A stretch of 33,878 bases of DNA from an uncultured Bacteroidota bacterium (GTDB lineage: Bacteria; Bacteroidota; Bacteroidia; Chitinophagales; Saprospiraceae), in assembly GCA_902609095.1 (NCBI GenBank), contig CACLQQ010000029.1, positions 1 to 33,878 of the forward strand, written 5' to 3'. How positions within the stretch are numbered: position 1 is the first letter of the stretch; the number at the start of each line of letters is the position of its first letter. Both the position numbers and the translations under genes were made by a program. Of the stretch, positions 1 through 9,272 are shown in pieces. The notes beneath the pieces were generated by a model. It was not told the DNA's origin and made no database searches. It saw nothing but the letters and a program-made list of their open reading frames with translations.

Positions 1-100
1 AGATTCTTATCTGTCTTAAGGCATTAACAATAAATCAATTTCTTCTCGATTAATCTAATTATACATTCTAAAAAAAAGAATACGATTATTCTGCTAATTA

Positions 101-212
101 CCTAATCTATTCCTTTTGCTATCTATTTGAGCCAAAAGGACAGAAATAACCAACTTATGTCAGCTGAATAAAGAAGTTTTGCACGTTACAAGAATGATTA
201 AATCGACTACTG
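101..212. repeat. Direct repeat, copy 1
   Basis: This stretch matches 2436-2545 in the same orientation at roughly 75-80% identity by eye. The best conserved core includes GACAGAAATAACC, TTATGTCAGCT and AAGAAGTTTTGCAC. The two copies flank the metalloprotease-like lipoprotein gene. Neither copy holds an open frame, and the family is not recognised. It could be a worn intergenic repeat, the end of a mobile element, or the remains of a duplicated gene end. Confidence 0.7.
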
Positions 213-617
213 GTAACTTTACGGACAAGCACATTGAAGATTCAATAGAAATCTATTGATTTAATAGAGTAACCATCGAAGATTGGAGAAGAAACAGAGG
301 ATTCAAGATAATATAGATGTCTAATGATTGAAAGCACAACACAGAAAAGGATTTATTCGAATGGAATGATTGTTTGAAAAGAGGTTCTTCAGTTAAGAGG
401 TTAAAAAATCAATGTATATCAGATTGAAGCAAAGTGAGGAGCTGATGTATTTTCTTTAATCAATCTGATTTATTTAATGTATAGGTATTTACGGAATAAG
501 ATTTCTTGTATCTGAGAAATAAATTTTCCCTAAAACTCAATTGTAGTGTTTTTTATATCGGGGTTAGTTTTTTATTAACGTACATATTATATTCATCTTG
601 ACCGTGAATATATTTAG
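213..617. other. Intergenic stretch without a supported gene
   Basis: No reading frame longer than a few dozen codons is seen on either strand. One plus-strand frame just after the repeat (about 194-300) reads like a short protein-like stretch with a TGA and a TAG in frame, so it may be gene debris, but it has no recognisable domain. No convincing hairpin terminator is visible behind the lipoprotein gene that ends at 618. Confidence 0.4.
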
Positions 618-2075
618 CTAATCAATCAAATTTAAAATTTGAATGTCCTCATTTATTGATATACTATAAGGCCATTGAATATCATTATATTGATCGTCAT
701 CCCACTCGTGTTTAAAATATCTCGTTGGAGCCGGTGATATTACTAACCAAAGTCTCTCGGATGATTCTGGGATAACTTGATTGAATGAATATAGAGAATA
801 ACCATGAATGAGATTGGTTTCTCCATAAAACCTATCACCATTTTCTAAAATACTTACAACACCAACATGCCATCCTGAAATACTTTCTTGACCCTCAATA
901 GTGAAGTAATTATCGTTAGTGAAACCTTGAAATTCTATTGTAAAACTGTTGCTGTTCGGTTTACTTAATTCTATTACGTTATATCCTGTAGTTTCAGGAG
1001 CAAAATTAGGACTTACAATATATTTGTTGTCAATATATTCAAGTCCGACTTGATGAATTCCAATAAAATCACTCATTCGTTCTCTTATTTCATCTATATC
1101 CCAAGTAACAAACTTTCTACTTGCTTCAAAAAATTGAAAGAATAAATTTTGAGTATTAGTACTGGTTATTCTCATATATGTTTCAACAGGATCTTCGTTT
1201 TCTATAGTTTCTCTCCAAATTCTTGAAATTATTTCCTTACCATGAATACTAGTCCAATAGTAATGAATCCAATAACTATCATATCTGTGTTGTTCATCAA
1301 GAAAATGGTTATGAGATTCATTAACATATCCATATACACCGTCAACAATATATTCAGGTTCACATTGAAAAGCTTGCCATTGTGCTGAAGATTCCCAATA
1401 TGTATTTCCTCCATGACCATTTTCTCCAAATCCCCATCTAAAACCAGATCTTTCTAAATCACAATAGACTTGATATTGAAATGCATGTCCAAGCTCATGT
1501 GCAACTACAGTTCTAATAGGATTTAATGAGTTAGGGTCTATCCAAAAAGCTCCTATAGTATCATCATAACCTGATCCAAAAGCTCCAAAATCAAGTGAAT
1601 AATGAACAAATACCATGATTTTGTACTGATTTAAAATAGTGTTGTTTTCATCGAAAAAGTTCAGTTCGTCTCTGTGGACCTGATAATAGTACTCAAGCTT
1701 ATCTAACAGAATGTCAATATCAAACCTATATTCACTTGGGATTAATTCAGAGTTTGGGTTACTTCCAAAATCTGGTTCCCAAAAAACAATAAAATTTTCT
1801 GATTGTTTGCTCCTTAGCCAGCTCCAATCGTCTTCGTTATCATCTAACTCTCCATCAGAGAATGATAACGGGACGTAGATTTTTGAAATATCTAAATTGT
1901 CAAATGGTTGTCTATCATTATCAATATCGTTGCTGTATAAGCTCTGTTCTTCACTACATCCAATGTAGATCAAACTTAGTATAACAAATATTAGATTCTT
2001 GTTGACAAGACTTATTAGATGATGTTTGCGTGATTTGATCAAAAAAATAAATCTTATTTCATTATCAAAATTCAT
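618..2075 (-). CDS. Secreted lipoprotein with HELGH zinc-metalloprotease motif (DUF6055-like)
   Basis: The 485-residue product has a hydrophobic segment ending in a lipobox (LIYIGC, Cys40), so it should be exported and lipid-anchored. The first 22 residues are basic and polar, so the true start may be nearer the signal peptide. Residues 193-197 are HELGH, the HExxH pattern of zinc peptidases, followed by FQYQVYCD and further on WESSAQWQAFQ. This arrangement resembles DUF6055-type secreted proteins of Bacteroidota; that assignment is from memory. The C-terminal third has a beta-rich look. The substrate is unknown. It is the only intact gene in the first 8 kb and sits between two direct repeats. 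A 66-residue frame inside it is a shadow. The gene is surely real; peptidase activity is inferred from the motif only. Confidence 0.82.
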   Translation of the reverse strand: MNFDNEIRFIFLIKSRKHHLISLVNKNLIFVILSLIYIGCSEEQSLYSNDIDNDRQPFDNLDISKIYVPLSFSDGELDDNEDDWSWLRSKQSENFIVFWEPDFGSNPNSELIPSEYRFDIDILLDKLEYYYQVHRDELNFFDENNTILNQYKIMVFVHYSLDFGAFGSGYDDTIGAFWIDPNSLNPIRTVVAHELGHAFQYQVYCDLERSGFRWGFGENGHGGNTYWESSAQWQAFQCEPEYIVDGVYGYVNESHNHFLDEQHRYDSYWIHYYWTSIHGKEIISRIWRETIENEDPVETYMRITSTNTQNLFFQFFEASRKFVTWDIDEIRERMSDFIGIHQVGLEYIDNKYIVSPNFAPETTGYNVIELSKPNSNSFTIEFQGFTNDNYFTIEGQESISGWHVGVVSILENGDRFYGETNLIHGYSLYSFNQVIPESSERLWLVISPAPTRYFKHEWDDDQYNDIQWPYSISINEDIQILNLID

Positions 2076-2198
2076 AAACTATTTGTTAGGAAAATTTGTG
2101 TGTATTAGCAGTCATATAAAGAACTATTTCTTTTTTGTAACACTCGTTTCTATATTTTTTAAATAACAATTTACCAATAAGAGGTGTTTTTTTTTAAT

Positions 2199-2435
2199 TC
2201 AATCTAACTCATAATTAAATTCTTCCTTAATTATCATATCGCCGATAACAAGAACTTCATTGTTAACCTTCTTATTGTTTTATCATTTAATTAGACTCAA
2301 TGTTATAATTTCCTCATGATTCATTCGAAGATTATAATTCAGATATTGTTCCATCAACACTCAAATCTATAACAGAATCACTTTTAATAATCCAAGTAAC
2401 ATTTAATTTCACACTATATGATTTTTCATTTAATC
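2199..2435 (-). pseudogene. Fragment of a decayed gene, unidentified
   Basis: Two protein-like stretches lie here on the minus strand. The upstream one (about 2330-2430) contains SYSVKLNVTWIIKSDSVID and meets a stop. The downstream one (2199-2260) contains NNEVLVIGDMIIKEEFNYEL and ends at TGA. They are in different frames. The alternating pattern suggests a beta-rich secreted protein, but no family is recognised. The fragment starts right at the second direct repeat, as if the repeat marks a breakpoint. Weak call. Confidence 0.35.
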
Positions 2436-2545
2436 CCTAATCAATTCTTATTACTATCTATTTAAGTCAAAAAGACAGAAATAACCCAATTATGTCAGCT
2501 AACACAAGAAGTTTTGCACATTTTAAAACTAATTAAATTGACTCA
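2436..2545. repeat. Direct repeat, copy 2
   Basis: This is the second copy of the repeat at 101-212, in the same orientation. Similarity starts at CCTAATC and runs past TTTTGCAC into an AATTAAATTGACT-like end. Together the two copies bracket 2.2 kb holding the metalloprotease-like lipoprotein gene and a gene fragment. Nothing in it looks like a terminal inverted repeat. Confidence 0.7.
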
Positions 2546-2636
2546 TACCGTCTTTAATTCGTTTATGTATAAAACTTGTTTTTCCCATATTTAGGTAATT
2601 AGACTACTCTTAATAATTTCTGGTTTTAATATATTT

Positions 2637-3190
2637 TTATTCAATTTCCCATAACAAATCAGTATATATCTGCCCATCACGAAATTGAAGATCGTCACCG
2701 ATAATCACTCCTAAATAGTCCAGTTCTAATCCTTAATACTTGAAAATGCATCCTATCTCATAAATTGATTCTGTAGCTATAAGCCAAGTGCCCCAATCCT
2801 TGGTCAGATTCAATTTTATTTTAAATCCATATTCAGGAATCGTTACATCATATCCGTCCAGATCCTTTCTTTTGATGACCCAGTCCGAACAGCACCTAGC
2901 CACCATTCATGATTTATTATTTGTCTTATTTTCATCAATTATTACTTATGGTAGCTCCTTTTTGATCATCAAAGAAACAAGAATCCAAATCATCGGTATT
3001 ATGGCTGATATTAGTGGTTTCACGTATATTTACAGAGATATTTAACATTGCCGAGTACCCATTTGACCTATTACATCTGGATTACAAACTAAGGTTTAAG
3101 TGAGCGATGTTGGTGCCTTCTTTTGGTGCATATGTCTCTAAACGAGTCTTATCTCCAAAATCTTTAATGTGACTTCGTTTGATACGGCTA
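2637..3190 (-). pseudogene. Degraded unidentified gene (C-terminal part readable)
   Basis: The last 75 or so codons, on the minus strand from about 2860 down to the TAA at 2637-2639, read as a coherent protein: DGYDVTIPEYGFKIKLNLTK, then DWGTWLIATESIYEIG, a stop, and DYLGVIIGDDLQFRDGQIY. Upstream, in another frame, 3000-3190 gives KTRLETYAPKEGTNIAHL and SNGYSAMLNISVNI. This is a frameshifted gene with at least two in-frame stops. I do not recognise the family. The 85-residue plus-strand frame at 2788-3045 overlaps it and is judged to be a shadow. Confidence 0.5.
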
Positions 3191-3264
3191 TAGTCGCTAA
3201 TCCTCATATCAGATATATCCCGATCACGAACACATCAAAGGCAAATTGATCATGTGGTAATTCT

Positions 3265-4173
3265 TAAATGATTTACTTAAAATATTAATGTCTAGTAATG
3301 CTGATATTGTTTTGGGTTCTAGGCTTCACGAAGGAAGTGAAATGCCAAGGATCCGTAAGTTTGGCAATATTTTATTCGCCACACTATCGAATTTTTTGAC
3401 AGGAGAATCTTTAAAAGATTGTGCAAGCAGAATGCGAATAGTGAAAAAGAGCTGTTTATCTGAAATTTATCCACTACCAGATGGCCTGCATTTTACGCCA
3501 GTAATGAGCGCAATAACTCTCTTCAACAAACATTTGATTATTAAAGAAATACCTATGCCATATGCTGAGCGAGAAGGAGAATCTAAACTACACGTTTTTA
3601 AAGATGGTGTGAGGTTTCTTAAGGTAATTCTCGAAGGAGCCATCCAGTATAATCCAAGAAAACTTTTTAATATACTTGGAATCATTTTCTTGATTATTGC
3701 AATAGCTTTTGGCATCAGACCAAATATTGAAATACTCACTAGTGAATTAATCAATATGAAAAAATTTGTTTATCGAATAATTGGAATCAATAGTCTTGTA
3801 ATCGTAGGAATATATCTGATTAGAATAGGTTTTTGTATCACAGAATTTTATTGAACTCTTATATTATAAGAAATATATAAACATGAGTAGACTTTCTCTA
3901 TTCAACCTTTTATTCTTGAAACATGGAATATTATGCGCACTCGTAATGTTAGACCCAACTGGCGTCATCCTTTTGCCACCGGTAATTGAATATCTTCAGG
4001 TAGGTGAAACCCCATCTTATAGTTGAATTCATATTTCTATCGGCTTTTTGCTCTTCAACGTAACTATTATGTTTTTTGGCTTCGGTGTACTTGGGATTGT
4101 TTTTTCACTTATCATTGAAAGCCTTAATGAAACGGAGTCAATGACTAAGCATCTTGAAGAAATTAATATCTAA
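3265..4173 (+). pseudogene. GT2-family glycosyltransferase, 3' part, frameshifted
   Basis: The readable protein begins inside the catalytic domain (NADIVLGSRL) and continues through DGLHFTPVMSA, IPMPYAEREGESKL and a hydrophobic C-terminal region with several membrane spans. This is the usual end of a membrane-attached dolichol-phosphate-mannose-synthase-like family 2 transferase. The N-terminal half carrying the nucleotide-binding and DxD motifs is missing. The frame breaks near 3835. The downstream part (MSRLSLFNLLFLKHGILCAL onward) continues in another frame and has a TGA at 4024-4026 where a Trp is plausible. The last frame runs to TAA at 4171-4173 and overlaps the next gene's start by 20 bases, so the genes were once an operon. 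It is non-functional as it stands. Confidence 0.75.
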
Positions 4174-4817
4174 TTTAATTGTCAAATTTCATCAGAATTT
4201 TTCACATAATCATAGAGTAAAAATTCTAGCCAAAATATTCTTACGAGTTATCAGTACAAACTGTACTCTTAACAAGGGAATAGTGAATATACTTGATGTA
4301 GGATGTGGTGATTTAAAAATAGCTTCTTATATCAACACATACTTAAATACTCACAAATTACAATTTACCGGAATTGATCTTTTTGAAAGTAAATATCAAA
4401 TCCCTTCAGAGGACAATATGAGTTATAAAAAATTTAACGGACGTAATATACTTTTTCGGATAATTCGTTTGATCTATCAATTTTCTGTGATGTTCTTCAT
4501 CATGATTTACCAGGGGTAGAGGAATTAATTCATGAGGCTAAAAGAATTTCAGATTATATTTTAATCAAGGAGCATATAGAATACGGATTTTTTCTAGACT
4601 AATACTTCAATCAATGGATATTATTGGAAATTGGGGATACGGAGTAGAAATTCCACAACGGTATTTTACATATCAACAAATAAACGCACTAATACACCGG
4701 TGTGGTTTGCAGATTGTATTAGAATTGAAAGATATTGAGCTATATGACCATCTCCCTTTATTAAAAAGAGTAACAAATAAAAAATACCAAATAGTATTAT
4801 TGTTGAAACATGAATAA
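4154..4817 (+). pseudogene. Class I SAM-dependent methyltransferase, frameshifted
   Basis: The first segment, from a TTG at 4154, has the SAM-binding motif I (ILDVGCGD) and FTGIDLFESKY. After a frameshift near 4450 the sequence continues as FSDNSFDLSIFCDVLHHDLP and EELIHEAKRISDYILIKEHI, then shifts again near 4600 into MDIIGNWGYGVEIPQRYFTY and ends at 4817. All parts of one methyltransferase are present in order but in different frames, so the gene is broken by small indels. It overlaps both the glycosyltransferase remnant upstream and the next methyltransferase (8 bases), which suggests a former cluster for lipid or surface-glycan modification. Confidence 0.75.
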
Positions 4818-5500
4818 GCCGCAGAGCATTGTACATTGGACGGAGAGTAAAACTTCCGTTAATGAAGAATGGGAGAAGGCGTACAATTCTTTTGAGTCCA
4901 AAAAAGAGGAAATAGAGAAATTTGAACGACGATTTGAAAAATTTGGTTTACAAAATGCCAATAAGGATTCTTATGTCCTTGATTTATTTTGTGGAAGTGG
5001 ATCTGGCCTACAAGCACTAAGTAATTTAGAGTTTAAAAAATCTTTATGGTGTAGATCTGTCCCATGATCTCTTAAAAAAATGTAAGGTCAACGCTCAACT
5101 TTTTATGGGGGATTGTAGGTATTTGAAATTTGAAAAAGAAGTGTTTGATATAGTGATAATTCAAGGAAGGCTCTATCACTTACCAGATTTAGACAAAAAT
5201 CTTCCTATACTTTTAGATGGGGTAAAGCGAGTTTTACGAAAAGATGGTTTGGTATTAATAGTTGAGCCATAGCTGACTCCATTTCTAAGGCTACTGTACT
5301 TACTTTATCATTCAAAGTTTTTGAGAAGCGTTTGGCCTAAATTTGATTCTTTGGCTACAATGACAACGTTAGAATTTCCTATCTACGATAATTGGTTAAG
5401 CAATCCGAAATTAATTCGAAATAATTTGTCGAAAAGATTCACTACAATGAAATTCATGACAAAAAGAGCAAAGCTGAATTATATAGGTAAGAAACTATAG
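4810..5500 (+). pseudogene. Second SAM-dependent methyltransferase, frameshift plus TAG
   Basis: The N-terminal part (85 codons) reaches SAM-binding motif I (VLDLFCGSGSGLQAL). After a frameshift near 5045 the sequence goes on as LYGVDLSHDLLKKCKVNAQL, then FDIVIIQGRLYHLPDLDKNL and KRVLRKDGLVLIVEP. A TAG at 5270-5272 sits where EPWLTPFL is expected, so it probably replaced a Trp codon. The frame then runs to the TAG ending at 5500. Only two lesions are seen, so inactivation may be fairly recent. It belongs to the same decayed cluster as the two genes before it. Confidence 0.75.
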
Positions 5501-5559
5501 TCATATCTGAATATTTTCATTTGGTTGGCTTAGTTCTCCTGAATCAACAATATAGATTT

Positions 5560-6832
5560 ATGTCATCATTTCCTTGATGATCAGTATAAAGTAAGGGAGC
5601 TTTATATTAAGTCATTAACAGTATATGTAAAATTAGGGTATCAAGCTGATATTGTTGATATATGATGAAATTGGAAAGAGTTATCAAGCTGAGGGAAATC
5701 TCTTTAAATCACGTGAATACTATCATAAGGCACTATTGATAGCAGAAAAATCTGGATTAATAACTTATTCTCTTCCTCTTTATTAATAATTAGCAGAAGT
5801 ATATGAGCATGAAGGTAAGGTAGCTAAGGCTTATGAATACTTAACTAAACATCATAAATAGAATAATCAAGTTTATGATGTGCAAACTAAAGAGAGTATA
5901 GTCAGGATGGGAGCGGGTTATGAGTTAGAACTTAGTATAAGTGAAAGAGAACGCACAATGGATCTCGAATCTAAAAGAGCAATTATACTCCGACAAAGAA
6001 CTACCCTTGCTGTAGACAGTACCTCAATAGCTGTCCTATTGGGAGTATTGATGTTAGTATTTCGCAGAAATAGTAAGAAGATCCAGTTACTCAATAAAGA
6101 CTTGGAAGAAAAGGTAAAAATTCGTATTAAGGATTTATAGCGTGTCAATGAACGATTGTTGAATCCCAACGAAGAGTTAGAGAGATTTACCTATGTAGCT
6201 TCCCATGATCTCAAACAGCTCCTGAGAAATATCAATAGCTTCGTAAGGTTGATTAAAATGAAACTACAAGACTCTACCGATCAAGAGATTAAGGGATATT
6301 TTGATATAGTTAGCTCCAATATTGCCAAGATGTATAATATGGTGGACAACATATTAAACTTTTCTCGTTTGAATTCACAAGATCAAAGCTTCGAAATAGT
6401 TGATACTAACGAAATCATAGATAAAATTCGATCGCTGATTTCTGAAGAGTTATCTAACAAAAGTACTCAAATCCTATCAGCAATATTACCCCCTGTAAAA
6501 GCAAATAAAGTACACCTATGGTCAGTCTTTAAAAGTTAATAGAAAATGGCATAAAGTACAATGATTCGAAAGAGTCAATCATTGAGATCAGCTATGAAGA
6601 AAGAGATAATGAAATAGAATTTTTTGTAAGAGCCAATGGTATAGGAATTAACCCGGAATATCACAACCAAGTTTTTAGAATGTTTGAGCGCATGAGTAGC
6701 GAGGTTAAATATGATGGTTCTGGAATCTGATTGGCCAGCTGCAAGAAGATAGTACAGAAGTATGGTGGAGTTATGCACCTAGATAGCTCAGAGAATGGAG
6801 GTAGCACCTTTTCTTTTACCTGGCCTAAATGA
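5560..6832 (+). pseudogene. TPR sensor histidine kinase, multiply broken
   Basis: Parts appear in the usual order. A TPR-like region (5580-5870) includes DEIGKSYQAEGNLFKSREYY. A single membrane span (about 6025-6060) and a coiled coil follow. The HisKA H-box is ERFTYVASHDLKQLLRNINS. The HATPase region has the N-box LIENGIKYND, a G1-like ANGIGI where DNGIGI is normal, and a G2 region. Stops fall at about 5785, 5861 and 6138-6140, after 6536, and at 6728-6730, where GSGI-stop-LAS replaces GSGIGLAS. The end is TGA at 6830-6832. The whole protein can be traced, so disruption is by point changes and small indels. No response-regulator partner is nearby. Confidence 0.8.
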
Positions 6833-6891
6833 TGATTTCTTAGGTTGAAGACTACTTGATAATCCCACAGACGCGGCAATAGTTAATTAGA

Positions 6892-7290
6892 TCATTCTTT
6901 TTTGATTTCCATCAGTTTTTTGAAGTCGTCGGGAAAGAATAATATAGTCACCTTATCTAATATTCCTGCATATTCTAAAGAGGTATTCAACAGAATGAGA
7001 TACTTATAATCCTGAGCCATTGTGGAGATAAGAATTATACCAGGTTTGCGATTCGTGTTTAGGCCATACCATATCGCTTAACCGATAGACTCTTTTCAAT
7101 TGGAGGCCCACCCAATTTCAAAAGCATAATCTTCAATTAGCAGATCTACCCTGCCACCTTCAACCATAACTTCTCTTTTTCCTCCGACTAGGGTTTGGAT
7201 ATACTTACTATAATCCTCTTCAGTCTTTAATTCTTGGCATATTACGGCTGTTGGAAATAGGTAGATTAGCAGCAGTATGGCTTGTTTCAT
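6892..7290 (-). pseudogene. Small secreted protein, broken by two nonsense codons
   Basis: The product starts with a clear signal peptide (MKQAILLLIYLFPTAVICQ) and has VEGGRVDLLIEDYAFEIGWA. It then meets TGA at 7096-7098 and TAA at 7078-7080, both in the same frame. The frame continues as AIWYGLNTNRKPGIILIST, YKYLILLNTSLEYAG and FFPDDFKKLMEIKKE to a TGA at 6892. Without the two stops the protein would be about 132 residues. The context NxKESIGxAIWYG suggests TGG-to-TGA and CAA-to-TAA changes. It resembles a widespread small periplasmic protein family with a nuclease-like fold pattern (VDLL...FEIGW), but I cannot name it. Confidence 0.7.
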
Positions 7291-7349
7291 GAACAGTGTA
7301 TCAAATCATGTATATTTACATAATACATTTATAAAGATAAAATTGTCTC

Positions 7350-7443
7350 AGTTGAATAAAGTATAAACAAAACACCTCCCTTTTTATTAAGAGGGGAATG
7401 TGTGAACTCTATGTTAGCCGATTTTTTTGGGTCGGCTATTTTT
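7350..7443 (+). terminator. Tandem hairpins ending in a T-run; orphan terminator
   Basis: The clear element is 7415-7421 TAGCCGA paired with 7432-7438 TCGGCTA, followed by five T residues, which is a plus-strand rho-independent terminator. About 50 bases upstream, ACACCTCCC can pair imperfectly with GGGGAATGTGT across an AT-rich loop. No plus-strand gene ends here, and the nearest upstream plus-strand gene is the broken kinase 580 bases away. The region could be a small RNA with its own terminator or the leftover end of a deleted gene. The first hairpin is weak. Confidence 0.45.
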
Positions 7444-7462
7444 ATCTAAATAGTTTCGTGTC

Positions 7463-8290
7463 ATGTTCGCCCTTATCTATCTCGATTACTTGCATTACCG
7501 TTTGTACTATTAATTATATGCTATTTCACTTACGGTCAATTTAAATCGGAGTATTATGATGAGCTAATTTTAATTCCTTCGATTGTAATCATAGTTCCAT
7601 TGTATGTTTTCAATGAACAGATTAATAAATGGTGGTGGAAAGTTCGACCGCTGAGATTAGAAACTAGAATTCAGTCGTGGATTAAGACTTATAGTACATT
7701 TTATCATGGACTAGAAGATAGTCAACGAAAAAGAGCTGAAAGGCAGATCTCTAAGTTGATGTTGATTAAAGAGTTTACCCTAAACAGTAAAAAGGATTAT
7801 CAGTTAGAGGAGGATATGAAGACTATTATAGCCCATGAGATGTTTCGATTGGCTTCTGGATTGGACCAATTATATATATCCGAGTTGTGAACATATCGTC
7901 ATGTATAATCACTCTTTTGCAACTCCTAACTATGAATTCCTGCATAGCATAGAGTATAATCGAGAAGACGGTGTGCTCATCTTAACAAGAGATGCCAACA
8001 TCAATGGATTTAATATTGGTTTGGGTCATTTTAATGTAACGATGTACGGCGCCATTATTATATTTATTCATGAGAACCCGAGATTGAATTATCCTGTAAC
8101 TAAGGATATAGATGTTCTTAGGATATGTGATGAGTTAGGATTAAACTTAGAGAATATAAAAGCCCATGTTGGTCAGGGCTTGATTAGTTCGCTTGGACTA
8201 ATAGTATATGCTTATATAGAGTTTCTTGCCAAATTGGGAGAAAATTACTCTAACAAACACTCTCGACTATCAGTATTGTTCCATTCATGA
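7463..8290 (+). pseudogene. MtfA-like (M90) peptidase remnant without HExxH
   Basis: Three frames join into one protein. An N-terminal hydrophobic stretch (about 7480-7610) contains LALPFVLLIICYFTYGQF. The next part runs from 7600 with FYHGLEDSQRKRAERQISKL and ends at TGA 7888. The C-terminal part continues one frame over from about 7885 with HIVMYNHSFATPNYEF. The order matches the short zinc-dependent peptidases related to MtfA. Where these carry HExxH, this sequence has NIGLGHFNVTMYGA, so the metal site is missing. Lesions are a frameshift near 7475, another near 7885 and a lost catalytic motif. The family call rests on remembered pattern only. Confidence 0.45.
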
Positions 8291-8346
8291 TAAGATAGAA
8301 TCCTGTTGTGATGAATTATAGGCTCAGGATGGCCTATATTAACGGG

Positions 8347-9243
8347 ATGAAACAGCTGATTATTCTATTTATTATATGCATGTGCTTTGGCTGCGGTAAT
8401 AGATCGTCCAAGACTCATGATATCATTGATACCGAGCCTACAATATTGTCTCCTGCTGAAGAAAAGTTCAGGGTGGCACAAGTGCATTACGAAGAGAATC
8501 CAGATGATCCTGATGCCCTCATTTGGTATGGCAGGCATGCCGGATATATCGGCAATTTTCAAGAGGCGATTGAGATATATACCACAGGAATGAAAAAACA
8601 TCCTAATGATGCACGTGTGTGGCGCCATCGAGGACATCGTTATATTTCAATTAGAGAGTTTGAAAAGGCGATTGATGATTTAGAAACAGCCGTAAGCATG
8701 ATCCAAGGCAAATCCGATGAGGTAGAGCCTGATGGATTACCGAATGATAGAAATATTCCCATAGGTACATTACATAGCAATATTTGGTATCATCTGGGTC
8801 TGGCATATTATCTACAGAATGATTTGCCCAATGCATGCCGAGCGTATAATAATAGAACCGTGCTCGAAAAATATGACGATAATCTGGTCTCCGGAGGACA
8901 TTGGTTATATATGATCTTACGACGAATGGAACAAGAAGATCAGGCTATAGAAATGATAAAAGGGGTTCACTCTAATATGGATATCATAGAGAATCACAGC
9001 TATTATAAGATGTGCCTTTTTTATAAAGAATTAATGGAGGAGTCAGAATTACAACCAAAGGAATCCAATTCTTCTTCGGATGATGTATTAGACTATGGAT
9101 TGGCTAATTGGCATCTATATCATAATCAAGACACCACAAGGGCTAAGCAATATTTAGAGCATCTATTTGAGAATGGGAATAAATATTCTTTTGCCTATAT
9201 AGCCGCTGAGACTGATTGGAATAGGCTATTCGGATCTCGTTAA
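8347..9243 (+). CDS. TPR-repeat lipoprotein
   Basis: From this start the product has 298 residues. I chose it because MKQLIILFIICMCFGC is a clean lipoprotein signal with Cys16; an in-frame ATG at 8308 would add 13 residues in front. Tetratricopeptide repeats follow (for example ALIWYGRHAGYIGNFQEAIE, VWRHRGHRYISIREFEKAID and WYHLGLAYYLQNDLPNACRA), so it probably acts as a protein-binding scaffold at the membrane. No enzymatic domain is seen. It lies 56 bases after the MtfA-like remnant and converges on the integrase fragment. The frame is intact, unlike its neighbours. The specific function is unknown. Confidence 0.8.
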   Translation: MKQLIILFIICMCFGCGNRSSKTHDIIDTEPTILSPAEEKFRVAQVHYEENPDDPDALIWYGRHAGYIGNFQEAIEIYTTGMKKHPNDARVWRHRGHRYISIREFEKAIDDLETAVSMIQGKSDEVEPDGLPNDRNIPIGTLHSNIWYHLGLAYYLQNDLPNACRAYNNRTVLEKYDDNLVSGGHWLYMILRRMEQEDQAIEMIKGVHSNMDIIENHSYYKMCLFYKELMEESELQPKESNSSSDDVLDYGLANWHLYHNQDTTRAKQYLEHLFENGNKYSFAYIAAETDWNRLFGSR

Positions 9244-9272
9244 CACTGTGTTGCCATTGGCAAACTTAATAA

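Noticed and set aside
2788-3045. 85-residue plus-strand frame
   Set aside because: The minus strand in the same place reads as a coherent protein with familiar-looking stretches, while the plus frame is low in charged pattern and unlike any domain.
5918-6169. Minus-strand frame opposite the histidine kinase
   Set aside because: It is a shadow of the kinase membrane and coiled-coil region.
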